37,632 nucleotides of DNA from Duodenibacillus sp964509205 (GCA_964509205.1 CAZDVW010000016.1:1-37632); one strand, 5' to 3'. Numbered from the stretch's first letter, positions 26,766 to 34,915 are shown. Notes: a model not told the origin generated them from the letters alone. Program-made: numbers and translations.

Positions 26766-26947
26766 GGGAAAAAGCTGAAAATTATTCGAAAGGGCTTTAC
26801 CTGCACCCTTACTTCTTGAAGAAAATCTTTGTTTCCGCCAAAAGAAAGATTGTTTCAACGGATGACAATCCTAGAGTAGCGTGTCTCTGCGTAAGCAGGA
26901 TTCACCAGAAGAGGTAACCGCCTGACAACGGAACACCCGCTTTGTCA
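26766..26947 (-). other. Intergenic region after the PII gene with nested inverted repeats
   Basis: No gene is seen. An outer 8-bp inverted repeat (GATGACAA at 26861-26868, TTGTCATC at 26942-26949) encloses a hairpin AATCCT/AGGATT (26867-26872 with 26897-26902) with inner AGAG/CTCT. On the minus strand this would be the PII 3' untranslated region. No T run follows, so it is not a plain terminator. Confidence 0.35.
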
Positions 26948-27286
26948 TCAGACAGCCGCCTCGCCTTCCTCTCCGGTTCGGATGCGAATGACCTGTTCCA
27001 GATCAACCACGAAAATCTTTCCATCTCCGATTTTCCCGGTTCTGGCACTTTTTTGAATGGTTTCAAGCGCTTGGTCAAGAATATCATCCGTGACAACGGC
27101 CTCAATCTTGACCTTTGGGAGAAAGTCAACAACATACTCCGCTCCGCGATAAAGCTCCGTATGCCCTTTTTGACGACCGAATCCTTTGACTTCCGTTACG
27201 GTCAACCCATTCACTCCGATCTCGGCAAGCGCCTCGCGAACCTCGTCGAGTTTGAACGGTTTGACAATTGCAATCACAAGTTTCAT
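26948..27286 (-). CDS. glnB: Nitrogen regulatory protein PII
   Basis: PII senses 2-oxoglutarate, ATP/ADP and glutamine and controls nitrogen metabolism partners. The ATG at 27286 gives 112 residues, the normal length; an upstream in-frame ATG at 27322 is unlikely. The T-loop is intact, with the uridylylation residue Tyr51 in ELYRGAEY and FGRQKGH. The C-terminal signature TGKIGDGKIFV and IRIRTGEEGEAAV is present. The beginning MKLVIAIVKPFKL resembles GlnK as well as GlnB, and no amtB neighbour decides between them. It follows the DUF1015 gene by 62 nt on the same strand. Confidence 0.93.
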   Translation of the reverse strand: MKLVIAIVKPFKLDEVREALAEIGVNGLTVTEVKGFGRQKGHTELYRGAEYVVDFLPKVKIEAVVTDDILDQALETIQKSARTGKIGDGKIFVVDLEQVIRIRTGEEGEAAV

Positions 27287-27348
27287 TTTGTTCCCGCCAA
27301 CAATATTGACTTTCCGCAACAAGGGAAGAATAGCACCTTCAGAACCTT

Positions 27349-28578
27349 CTATCGGAGAATCTTTCTTGCTTCAACATAGTAACGCTTATCCGTCGCCTCT
27401 CCCATCGAGAATGTTTTTCTCGGAAGTACGCCGTCAAGACCAACCCCTCTGAAAATATCCGACTTCTCAATTTTCGGCAGGAGAAATCCGATTTTCCCGG
27501 CATCCTGCGTCAGTTTCTTTAGCGATGCCTCGCCGTGAATGTAATCCAAGGTAGCGTCTGTCCCCGTCAGACACTGATCCAGCAATCCCTGCAATACGCC
27601 GATCGGAAGAGTTCCAAATTTTCGATCCAGCACAAGTGTTCCTGTTTTTTCTCCGGAAACCCATTGAATGGCATGACCCTGTTCAGCCCCGCCTTTTTCC
27701 TGGAGCTGATGCAAAAGAATTTCCGGGTCGATACCGCAAACAAGTCTGTGAATCGGTTCGATTTCAAGCGAGGCATCACGGATATTTCCGAGCTCAACCA
27801 TGGCATAACGAGCCGGGAGTTTCTCAGCCTGGTCTGCCGGCAATGTCGCCTTGATCGCCTCGTAACACGTTTTTGCCGTTGCCAGCGAATGGTTGCCGTC
27901 GCCGACGCAATACAAGAGCGACTCACCTTGATTCTCCCGACGTTCTCTTTCGTAATTTTCGATTTCCCGCGTCAGTTCAGCCGCCTCGTTTCCCGCAACA
28001 AGATACCCCCTGAGTCTTCCGCCGCCTTGCATCAAGTCCACATCGTAGAGCAACGGCAAACTCTCTTTTTTCCTTTCCAAGGGCGACAAAATACGATCTT
28101 CGGGATCATCGGCTAAAAGCAATACATGCGACAATTCAAGAGCCGCCCCCTTTCGAATGGCAACGCGCGGCGGAATTCTTGACCGAACGGTCTTTTCAGT
28201 CGCACGAATCGGCTTAGACGAATTTTCCGTGAACTCATATTGTTCGAGATCGACCGTTCCGACAATTCCTCGGCGAATTTTTCCTGTCGAAAGAACACGT
28301 TCCACATAAACGAAGCTATTGCAACTCGTTTGAAAGATTCCATTCTTTAGATAAGAAGACATTGTCTGCTGAATGTCTTCAATCCTCGAGGTCTCTTTCT
28401 TGCCTAACCAAACTTCCGGAAAAACCAAATGCAGAGTGCTGTCGGACGTTCCGACGAGTTCCTGAACGATTTTCCAGTATTCCGGCTCGCTTGTAAATTG
28501 ATCGCAAGCAATCACCGGCCACAAAGGCGACACACCCTTTTTGGGCAAAAGAACGTCAAACGGAAGAAAAGCAGGCAT
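27349..28578 (-). CDS. DUF1015 family protein
   Basis: This is a cytoplasmic protein of unknown biochemical role. The chosen ATG at 28578 gives 409 residues, has GAGG 5 nt upstream and starts MPAFLPFDVLLPKKG, as in family members. A start at 28671 would add 31 residues without a ribosome site. Family features are the ACDQFTSEPEYW segment, the LRGYLVAGNEAAELTREIENYER region and the conserved YCVGDGNHSLATAK motif. Many homologues are from Firmicutes and other anaerobes, where they often sit near serine biosynthesis genes; here serC is about 5 kb away and not linked. It is upstream of the PII gene and divergent from a nucleotidyltransferase gene. Confidence 0.85.
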   Translation of the reverse strand: MPAFLPFDVLLPKKGVSPLWPVIACDQFTSEPEYWKIVQELVGTSDSTLHLVFPEVWLGKKETSRIEDIQQTMSSYLKNGIFQTSCNSFVYVERVLSTGKIRRGIVGTVDLEQYEFTENSSKPIRATEKTVRSRIPPRVAIRKGAALELSHVLLLADDPEDRILSPLERKKESLPLLYDVDLMQGGGRLRGYLVAGNEAAELTREIENYERERRENQGESLLYCVGDGNHSLATAKTCYEAIKATLPADQAEKLPARYAMVELGNIRDASLEIEPIHRLVCGIDPEILLHQLQEKGGAEQGHAIQWVSGEKTGTLVLDRKFGTLPIGVLQGLLDQCLTGTDATLDYIHGEASLKKLTQDAGKIGFLLPKIEKSDIFRGVGLDGVLPRKTFSMGEATDKRYYVEARKILR

Positions 28579-28832
28579 GGTGTCCTCATAAAAAACGGCG
28601 TACGGCATTGTACCGAGGAAAGCTCCTACTCGAATCTCCTCCCCATTTAATTCAAACTTCAAATCAATCATTCAGAGAAAAACTTTTCCCCTTCACCATT
28701 GAATGCGATTTGTTCATTTAACGTTTATCCTTATTTGTAATGAAACACTGTCTGCTTTCTGTATACTTCCGAAATTCTTTTATTTTTATCCCTAAAATAT
28801 CAATGTCATACGAACAGTTGAAGACGGCGGCT
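28579..28832. promoter_or_regulatory. Divergent DUF1015 / nucleotidyltransferase upstream region
   Basis: This is an AT-rich 254-nt region. TATACT (28762-28767) is a good -10 for the plus-strand gene, without a clear -35. It lies downstream of the longest possible start at 28740 and thus supports a start at 28803 or 28833. No clear minus-strand promoter for the DUF1015 gene was recognised. Confidence 0.4.
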
Positions 28833-29729
28833 ATGAGTAAAACTCTTAGTCGGAATCAGTTCAATTTGCTGACCACTTTGGCCTCGTCACAACAAGCGCT
28901 TTCGCAACGAGAAATTGCAAAACGCGCCGGCTTTTCTTTGGGAACAGCCAACCGCCTCTTGGCCGAACTCACGAAAAACGGTCTTGTCTGCGAAAATAAG
29001 ATCAGCGAAAAAGGCCTCTGTGCCCTTGAGCCCTTTCGTGCAAAAAAAGCTGTTTTTCTTGCCGCCGGGTTCGGAAGCCGAATGGTTCCCGTTACGCTCA
29101 ATACGCCCAAACCGCTCGTGCGTGTTAACGGCCAACGACTAATTGACGGTCTCATTGACGCCGTCCTCGCCATCGGGATTACGGACATCACTGTCGTGCG
29201 AGGTTACCTCGGAGAGCAATTCGATCAGCTTCTTTACAAATATCCGATGATCAAATTTTTAGAAAATCCCATTTACAACGAGTCCAACAACATCTCGTCG
29301 GCGCTCGTTGCTCGATTCGGACTTTCTAATGCCTATGTTCTTGAATCGGATCTGTTGCTCAAGAATCCGGCCATTCTTCAGAAATACCACTACAAATCGG
29401 ATTTTTTAGGCATTCCTAAAAAACGCAGCGACGATTGGTGCTTTACCGTGAAAAACGGCGTTATCACGGAAGAAAAGTTCGGAGGACTCGATTGCTACCA
29501 AATGGTGGGAATCTCATACTGGAATACTGAGGACGGAGCCAAACTTTCGGAGCATCTGCATCAGGCCTTCGAGCAACCCGGCGGCAAAGAGCACTATTGG
29601 GAACAAGTCCCCCTTTGCATCTTTAAGAAGGAATACAACGTCGGGATTCTTGAATGCACGGAAAAAGATGTCGTCGAAATCGATACATTCCGCGAACTCA
29701 TGCAAATTGACAAGTCCTACGACACCTAA
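28833..29729 (+). CDS. Winged-helix / LicC-like nucleotidyltransferase fusion
   Basis: The 298-residue protein joins an N-terminal winged-helix DNA-binding domain (about 5-65, with SQREIAKRAGFSLGTANRLLAEL) to an NTP-transferase (about 72-298). The transferase has the nucleotide motif LAAGFGSRM (76-84), PKPL (92-95), NPIYNESNNISS and a metal-site ESDLLL. The type resembles LicC, which makes CDP-choline from phosphocholine, so the substrate may be phosphocholine or a similar phospho-aminoalcohol. The fusion occurs in anaerobic Firmicutes, which suggests transfer. The start is uncertain: 28833 fits the domain boundary and the promoter at 28762; 28803 and 28740 are in frame. An APC permease gene follows 25 nt later; no choline kinase is adjacent. 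Confidence 0.82.
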   Translation: MSKTLSRNQFNLLTTLASSQQALSQREIAKRAGFSLGTANRLLAELTKNGLVCENKISEKGLCALEPFRAKKAVFLAAGFGSRMVPVTLNTPKPLVRVNGQRLIDGLIDAVLAIGITDITVVRGYLGEQFDQLLYKYPMIKFLENPIYNESNNISSALVARFGLSNAYVLESDLLLKNPAILQKYHYKSDFLGIPKKRSDDWCFTVKNGVITEEKFGGLDCYQMVGISYWNTEDGAKLSEHLHQAFEQPGGKEHYWEQVPLCIFKKEYNVGILECTEKDVVEIDTFRELMQIDKSYDT

Positions 29730-29754
29730 AAAATCGTTCTAAAGAAGATCTCTC

Positions 29755-31212
29755 ATGGAAGAACCGCATTTAAAACGGGCTCTGAACCCTTGGCATGTTT
29801 GGGCTCTCGCTTTCGGCTGCATCATCGGCTGGGGCTCTTTTATTAACCCCGGAAAGAAATTTCTGTTCAATTCCGGAGCAGCCGGAACTGCCATAGCTAT
29901 GGCCATCGGGGCGTTGATCATGATCATCATCGCCTTTAACTATGCCTACATGGTTCCGAAGTACCCAAAAGCCGGCGGTCAGTTTACATTTGCCAAAATT
30001 TGCTTCGGCCGTCCTGCTGCTTATTTTTGCGGCTGGTTTCTTGTGGCCGCCTATTTAACCAACGTACCGATGAACTCAACAGCCATTGGCCTGATCGTCG
30101 ATGGCCTGTTCGGCCCTGTGCTCAAATTCGGCTTTCACTACACCGTTGCCGGCTTCGATATTTATATGGGGGAGATGCTCTTTGCCATGGGCATCCTCAT
30201 CCTCTTTGGTCTTTTCAGCATCAAAGGCGTGCATGTTGCCGGATTCATTCAAATGATTTTGGCGTTCTCTCTCGGGACATCCGTCATCATTTTGACCGTC
30301 GTGGCTCTCATGAGCGATGCCACAACATTCGCCCATATGGAACCGCTGTGGGGCTTTGACAAGGCGGCTGCCACGGCGGCAGTTCAGGCCGGTACCTACA
30401 CATCCATCAGCGAGTTCGCTCACACGGGAACGGTTTCGATCTGCGCGGCCGTTCTAGCTACCTTGGCTATTGCCCCTTGGGCCTATGTCGGCTTTGACAC
30501 CATTCCCCAAGCCGCTGAAGAATACAAATTCTCCCCGACAAAAGTCAGCTTCATCATGATCGTTGCGATCCTGTTCGGATGCTTTGTTTACACGGCCAAC
30601 AACACCATCACGGCTGCCGCTCTTGCCAATTGGCCGGATCTCATCATCAACAGTTCAAAAACTCCGTGGCTTCTTCTCGCTGCGGCAGAACGGTTGCTGG
30701 GCGTGTTCGGAAAAGTGATTGTCGGCATCGCCGTCTTCAGCGCCGTGCTCACTGGCATTATGGGCTTTTATATGGCCTCGTCACGATTGATGTTTTCGAT
30801 GGCACGCGATGGGTATCTTCCTGCCGCTTTCGCAAAGATTGACCCTGTCCACAAGACCCCGAAAAACGCACTGCTGTTTTGTATCGGCATCTCGCTTTCC
30901 GGTCCGATTCTCGGACGCGAAGCGCTCGGCTGGTTTGTTGACATGTGCGCCATCGGCGCTTCCATCGGGTTCCTGTTTACGTGCATGGCAACCTATGTCA
31001 CCATGAAAAAACGCAACGAAGTCAGTCCGTTTTTAACCGTGGTTTCAGTGCTTGGTGCTTCATTTTCCTTGTTTTTCATTGTCCTGCAGCTGATCCCGAT
31101 TCCCGGTCTGGAATTCGTCCATTTCTGTGATGAATCGTACTTCTTGCTGGCCGTGTGGATCTTGATCGGAGCTGGTTTTTATGTTGGTAAATTCGGCTTC
31201 TCTTTACGTTAA
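29755..31212 (+). CDS. APC-superfamily amino acid/amine permease
   Basis: This 485-residue inner-membrane protein has about 12 hydrophobic segments. The N-terminal signature GCIIGWGSFINPGKKFLFNSG matches the conserved first-helix GxxIGxG of the APC superfamily, and PKAGGQFTFAK and MASSRLMFSMARDGYLPAAFAKI are also typical. The substrate is not readable. Its likely operon partner, a LicC-like enzyme 25 nt upstream, suggests a choline, ethanolamine or related amine. Ordinary amino acid transport is the alternative. A weak AAGAAG ribosome site precedes the ATG. Confidence 0.82.
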   Translation: MEEPHLKRALNPWHVWALAFGCIIGWGSFINPGKKFLFNSGAAGTAIAMAIGALIMIIIAFNYAYMVPKYPKAGGQFTFAKICFGRPAAYFCGWFLVAAYLTNVPMNSTAIGLIVDGLFGPVLKFGFHYTVAGFDIYMGEMLFAMGILILFGLFSIKGVHVAGFIQMILAFSLGTSVIILTVVALMSDATTFAHMEPLWGFDKAAATAAVQAGTYTSISEFAHTGTVSICAAVLATLAIAPWAYVGFDTIPQAAEEYKFSPTKVSFIMIVAILFGCFVYTANNTITAAALANWPDLIINSSKTPWLLLAAAERLLGVFGKVIVGIAVFSAVLTGIMGFYMASSRLMFSMARDGYLPAAFAKIDPVHKTPKNALLFCIGISLSGPILGREALGWFVDMCAIGASIGFLFTCMATYVTMKKRNEVSPFLTVVSVLGASFSLFFIVLQLIPIPGLEFVHFCDESYFLLAVWILIGAGFYVGKFGFSLR

Positions 31213-31420
31213 AAAGAATGAAATTTTCAGAGAGCTTTCTCAGAACCCCTTAAAAATCCGGCTGTATTGGGGTGTTGAACAGCACCGGCGAATTGCCTCA
31301 TAAACAATTGGTTTACAAATTTGACGCCCTTTCAGTTTCAAAAACTTCTACAATTGCAAGTGGTTCGGTGCCGCTCCGAACCTTCGATAAGAGAGCGGTC
31401 CCTTTGAAGGAATTAAAAAA
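31213..31420 (+). promoter_or_regulatory. Upstream region of the HU gene
   Basis: No gene is seen in this 208-nt gap. TACAAT (31349-31354) is a candidate -10; TTGACG near 31321 lies 22 nt upstream, too far for a standard -35. A perfect 7-bp hairpin GGTTCGG/CCGAACC (31362-31368 with 31376-31382) follows in the predicted leader. AAGGA lies 10 nt before the ATG. Confidence 0.4.
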
Positions 31421-31690
31421 ATGAATAAAACTGAAATGATCGAATCCATCGCCACGAAATGTGACGTTTCCAAGGCAAAAGCTGCTGATATGCTCAATTG
31501 CTTCATCGCCGAAACGGAAAAGACACTGAAGAAGGGCGGATCCGTTCAGATTGTTGGTTTCGGATCCTTCAGCGTCGTTAAGAGAGCCGCACGTACAGGT
31601 CGCAATCCTGCTACAGGCGAAACAATCAAGATCAAGGCTTCGAAACTTCCGAAGTTCCGTCCTGGCAAGGCCTTTAAAGACGCTATCTAA
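31421..31690 (+). CDS. HU-family DNA-binding protein
   Basis: This small histone-like nucleoid protein binds and bends DNA as a dimer. The 89-residue protein has the HU pattern: helical N-terminus (MNKTEMIESIATKCDVSKAKAADML), the GFGSFSVVKRAARTGRNPATGE region with the proline of the DNA-intercalating arm, and the terminal FRPGKAFKDAI. HU rather than IHF is indicated by length and by this C-terminus; it is a second member of the family in the window beside IhfB. A GC-rich hairpin follows the stop. Confidence 0.93.
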   Translation: MNKTEMIESIATKCDVSKAKAADMLNCFIAETEKTLKKGGSVQIVGFGSFSVVKRAARTGRNPATGETIKIKASKLPKFRPGKAFKDAI

Positions 31691-31712
31691 TCCGTTTTTA
31701 TACAGAAAAACC

Positions 31713-31745
31713 AGCGGCGGGGCGATTCTCCCGCCGCTTCTGTTT
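31713..31745 (+). terminator. Terminator after the HU gene
   Basis: A perfect 9-bp GC-rich stem AGCGGCGGG/CCCGCCGCT (31713-31721 with 31730-31738) has an 8-nt loop. The T tract is weak (TCTGTTTG), so some readthrough into the phosphofructokinase gene is possible. Confidence 0.65.
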
Positions 31746-31809
31746 GAAGGCGGCTTGCCGGTTTACCGACTGCATCAAGCTTCAAAAAAGCGTGAAGGTC
31801 TTTGTCATC

Positions 31810-33120
31810 ATGACCAACGAAAAAATTTTTCATATCAACACGGAAGTTCTCGGTGAAGCACGTTTTGACTCCAATTTGGCAAGCGGAGTTTTTCCCTCTT
31901 CACACAACGTGTTGCTGCATTTATCCGGAGATTTTTCCAAAGACGTCTCCGGGCATCCCGATTGTTTATTTGAGGCCGCTGGCCCCCACGAACGACTCTT
32001 CTTTGATCCGAAACGTACGCGCAGTGCCATTGTCACCTGCGGCGGACTTTGCCCTGGATTAAACGACGTTATTCGTTCCATCGTCCTCGAATCTCACTAT
32101 GCCTACGGTTCGGACGACATCTTGGGATTTCGCTTCGGATTGGCCGGATTCATCGAAGAAAAAGGCTTCACGCCGGTTGTTCTTCGTTCCTACGACATCG
32201 GAAACATTCATCACTTCGGCGGAACCGTCCTCGGAACGTCCCGCGGGTCTCAACCCATTAATCGAGTTGTCGACAGGCTTTTGAAAGAACGGATTGACAT
32301 CCTCTACGTCATCGGCGGAGACGGATCCATGAAGGCGGCAATTGCCATTAAAAATGAAATTGCAAAACGAGGTCTCCACATCTCCGTCATCGGGATTCCG
32401 AAAACAATCGACAACGACATCAACTACGTACCGAAATCTTTTGGCTTTGATACGGCTGTCGAAAAGGCCACTGAGGCCATTGAATGCGCTCATGCCGAGG
32501 CAATGGGATGCAACAACACGATCGGACTCGTCAAGTTGATGGGACGCGAATCCGGATTTATTGCTGCGCAAGCCGCCCTTTCGATGCGGGATGTGAACTT
32601 TGTCCTTGTGCCGGAACTGCCCTTTGAACTGGAAGGAAAAGACGGTCTTCTTGAGGCAATTTATCAACGCATCATCACGCGCGGTCACGCCGTGGTTGTC
32701 GCCGCAGAAGGTGCCGGCCAACATCTTTTGCAAGGAACCGGCAAATACGATCCGTCCGGAAATATTGTTTTAAGCGACATCGGCAGCTTCCTCAAAGACA
32801 GACTCAAGAAATTTTTCTCGGAGAAAGGAACCGATCTCACGATCAAGTACATTGACCCGAGTTACATCATTCGTTCTGTCCATGCGAACACATCGGATGC
32901 TGCGTACTGCGGACAACTCGGGCAACACGCGGTTCACGCCGCCATGGCCGGGAGAACGGGAGTCGTGGTTTCCAAAATCATGGATGAATTCGTTCTCGTC
33001 CCTCTGGAACTCGTTACGGCCAGACGCCGGAAAATGGATCCAAAAAGTGAACTATGGCGCACTGTGCTTGAAAGCACGGGACAGTGGACGGTTAAGGGAA
33101 TGCGCGCCAGCGATTCTTAG
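31810..33120 (+). CDS. 6-phosphofructokinase, PPi-PFK-related clade, probably ATP-dependent
   Basis: It phosphorylates fructose 6-phosphate at carbon 1 in glycolysis. The ATG at 31810 gives 436 residues; a TTG at 31744 is an unlikely alternative. The core has CGGLCPGLN (near 77-85), GGDGS (169-173) and PKTIDND (197-203), then the GRESGFIA substrate region. Gly in GGDGS is the ATP-type residue (PPi enzymes usually have GGDD). Lys in PKTIDND is the PPi-type residue (E. coli ATP-PFK has GTIDND). This mixed pattern is known from trypanosomal ATP-dependent enzymes, which belong to the PPi-related clade. GAAGG lies about 11 nt upstream of the ATG. Confidence 0.9.
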   Translation: MTNEKIFHINTEVLGEARFDSNLASGVFPSSHNVLLHLSGDFSKDVSGHPDCLFEAAGPHERLFFDPKRTRSAIVTCGGLCPGLNDVIRSIVLESHYAYGSDDILGFRFGLAGFIEEKGFTPVVLRSYDIGNIHHFGGTVLGTSRGSQPINRVVDRLLKERIDILYVIGGDGSMKAAIAIKNEIAKRGLHISVIGIPKTIDNDINYVPKSFGFDTAVEKATEAIECAHAEAMGCNNTIGLVKLMGRESGFIAAQAALSMRDVNFVLVPELPFELEGKDGLLEAIYQRIITRGHAVVVAAEGAGQHLLQGTGKYDPSGNIVLSDIGSFLKDRLKKFFSEKGTDLTIKYIDPSYIIRSVHANTSDAAYCGQLGQHAVHAAMAGRTGVVVSKIMDEFVLVPLELVTARRRKMDPKSELWRTVLESTGQWTVKGMRASDS

Positions 33121-33145
33121 TCGAAAAACTTTGCGTTTTTTCATG

Positions 33146-33179
33146 AATGAGTCGGAATGTCATTCCGGCTCATTTTTTT
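33146..33179 (+). terminator. Intrinsic terminator after the phosphofructokinase gene
   Basis: An 11-bp stem (33147-33157 with 33163-33173, one wobble) has a 5-nt loop and is followed by a run of T to 33179. It lies about 26 nt after the stop. Confidence 0.88.
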
Positions 33180-33234
33180 ACGATTGACGAATTGATTCGC
33201 CAGGCGCGCCAATGCCGCTTCTGTGCTCACTTTT

Positions 33235-33396
33235 TCAGCCATCAAGTTTTTTTACTTCCTCAATAAACTTTGTAAAGTCTTCACCGATCCTTTGCCGTTT
33301 GTTGAATTCATCGTATTCTGCATGCGCCTTTCTAAAGGCCTGGGTTTTTGCGGAGATGCGGACAAACGAGACACCGACGATATCTGAATGGTTCGC
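33235..33396 (-). pseudogene. Decayed reading frame, 53-residue C-terminal remnant
   Basis: The minus-strand frame between stops at 33397 and 33235 encodes 53 residues with protein-like composition, including AHAEYDEFNKRQR and FTKFIEEVKKL, an acidic/basic helical pattern. It has no ATG, GTG or TTG start, so it is probably a remnant. The family was not recognised. A second minus-strand frame (33242-33141, 33 residues, starting MAEKVSTEAAL) overlaps its stop as in coupled genes but runs through the phosphofructokinase terminator. No transposase or phage motif was seen. Confidence 0.4.
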
Positions 33397-33405
33397 CTAA
33401 TTACG

Positions 33406-33438
33406 AAGAAGCAACGAGATTTCCTCTCGTTGCTTCTT
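33406..33438. repeat. Perfect 14-bp hairpin-forming inverted repeat
   Basis: The arms AAGAAGCAACGAGA (33406-33419) and its complement (33425-33438) are separated by TTTCC. No T run follows on either strand, so it is not a standard intrinsic terminator. It lies next to the remnant frame in the gene-free stretch 33121-33548. Confidence 0.7.
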
Positions 33439-33483
33439 GCTCCGCTTAAAGTCCGTCGTTGAGAATCAATTTGGTCTGAAGCA

Positions 33484-33530
33484 AAGACACCCAACTTCAT
33501 ACAATTGATGAATGAAGTTGGGTAAGTCTT
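33484..33530 (-). terminator. Strong hairpin after the Dcu transporter gene, possible terminator
   Basis: A perfect 12-bp stem (ACCCAACTTCAT at 33489-33500 with 33512-33523) is extended by AAGAC/GTCTT across a 2-nt bulge. It lies 18 nt after the Dcu stop on the minus strand, but only a weak T-rich stretch (GTCTTTGCTTC) follows. A smaller CTAATC/GATTAG hairpin (33534-33552) overlaps the stop codon. Confidence 0.5.
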
Positions 33531-33548
33531 CTGCTAATCACAAGAAGA

Positions 33549-34877
33549 TTAGAAAACAACCTTACTTAATAACCAGCCAAACAACAATGTCGAACCGGTT
33601 GTAACGAGTCCGGGAAGTTGATAACTATGATTCAGAACATACTTGCCAATCTTCATTGTTCCGGTTCGGTCAAAAGCGATGCATGCAATCACAGCACCAC
33701 CGGCCGGAATAAGGAAGTAGCCGTTGCATGCCAAGAACATCCACACGCAATCAGCAGGCAGCAACCCCAAGCCAATCGCCAATGGCATCAACGCCGTTGT
33801 GGTTGCTCCCTGAGAGAACAAAACGCTTGAGAGGAAGAACATTGCTAAAGCAAAGAAAATAGGCATTGCCTTAATAAACGTTCCAAACTCCTGCACAAAC
33901 AAAGGCTTGTAGGTATTAAAGAATGTTCCGGTTAACCAGGAAATTCCGAAAACTGCAGCCATGCCGATAAGTCCGGCACGGAAAACAGATCCGTCGGCAA
34001 GCTTCTTAGAAGGTACCTTACAGAAAACCATAATCAAGCATCCGACACCCAGCATAACCATCTGAACCATGTGCGGAATACCCAGTCTTGTTACCTTTCC
34101 ACCAGCATTTGTAAATTCCGGAAGCAACTGCGGGAAAGATCCCAAAACAACAACAAGGACAATTCCCAGCAAGAAAATCAGAACACCGCGCTTCGCTTCT
34201 GGAGAATAAGTCATTTCTTTGCCTTCCGGAACTACATCGACAAACTCACCAGAGGCAAGTTTTCTCTGAAATTCTGGATCCTTTTCCAGTTCAAGTCCGC
34301 GACGGTAGACAAAAGCGCAACCTACCAAAACACCAAGGAAAGTCGCAGGGATACAAACTGCGAAAATATGGAAGGGTAAAACACCCTGAGTAGCAAACAG
34401 GCCAATCATCGCCGCTGTTGCTGCTGACATGGGAGACCCTGTAATCGCAGCCTGCGCGCCAATCACTGACATCGAAAGCGGTCTTTCAGGACGCACACGA
34501 GCAGCTGCGGCGACTTCGGCGATAACAGGATAGACGGAAAATGCAACATATCCCGTTCCGCAAAGAAGTGTAAAAAGGAAGCAGACCAAAGGACCCATAA
34601 AGGTAATATGTTGCGGGTTCTTACGAAGAATCTTTTCCGCAACACCGACTAAGTAGTCTAACCCTCCTGACCCCTGCAAAATGGAAGCGCACGAAACAAC
34701 CGCAACCATAATTAAGAGAACAGAAACAGGCGGATTACCTGGCTTCATTCCGAAAAAGAAGACTAGGCAGACCAGTCCTAAACCACCCGCTGCACCGAGA
34801 CCCAAACCGCCCCATTTTGCTCCAATACCAATTGCTACGACGACAACAAGCAATTGCATCCAAAACATCATGTCCAT
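33549..34877 (-). CDS. DcuA/DcuB-family anaerobic C4-dicarboxylate transporter
   Basis: This 442-residue inner-membrane protein exchanges C4-dicarboxylates such as fumarate, aspartate, malate and succinate during anaerobic growth. It has about 10-12 hydrophobic segments and matches the Dcu family along its length: WGGLGLGAAGGLGL and FGMKPGNPPVSVLL near the N-terminus, SGGLDYLVGVAEKILRKNP, GAQAAITGSPMSAA, and the C-terminal FDRTGTMKIGKYVLNHSY. RPERP and LCGTG look closer to DcuB than DcuA. It follows the lyase gene by 38 nt with AGGTG before the ATG, so the two likely form an operon. Confidence 0.92.
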   Translation of the reverse strand: MDMMFWMQLLVVVVAIGIGAKWGGLGLGAAGGLGLVCLVFFFGMKPGNPPVSVLLIMVAVVSCASILQGSGGLDYLVGVAEKILRKNPQHITFMGPLVCFLFTLLCGTGYVAFSVYPVIAEVAAAARVRPERPLSMSVIGAQAAITGSPMSAATAAMIGLFATQGVLPFHIFAVCIPATFLGVLVGCAFVYRRGLELEKDPEFQRKLASGEFVDVVPEGKEMTYSPEAKRGVLIFLLGIVLVVVLGSFPQLLPEFTNAGGKVTRLGIPHMVQMVMLGVGCLIMVFCKVPSKKLADGSVFRAGLIGMAAVFGISWLTGTFFNTYKPLFVQEFGTFIKAMPIFFALAMFFLSSVLFSQGATTTALMPLAIGLGLLPADCVWMFLACNGYFLIPAGGAVIACIAFDRTGTMKIGKYVLNHSYQLPGLVTTGSTLLFGWLLSKVVF

Positions 34878-34915
34878 ATCAACACCTTTTTAATTGGTTA
34901 TTTGAATATTGCCTT

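Noticed and set aside
26861..26949. Riboswitch or known small RNA (6S, SRP RNA, tmRNA) after the PII gene
   Set aside because: Its sequence does not show the conserved cores of those RNAs; it is left as an unclassified structured region.
33141..33242. 33-residue minus-strand frame overlapping the remnant stop
   Set aside because: No ribosome site and its end lies in the phosphofructokinase terminator hairpin, so it is mentioned with the remnant only.
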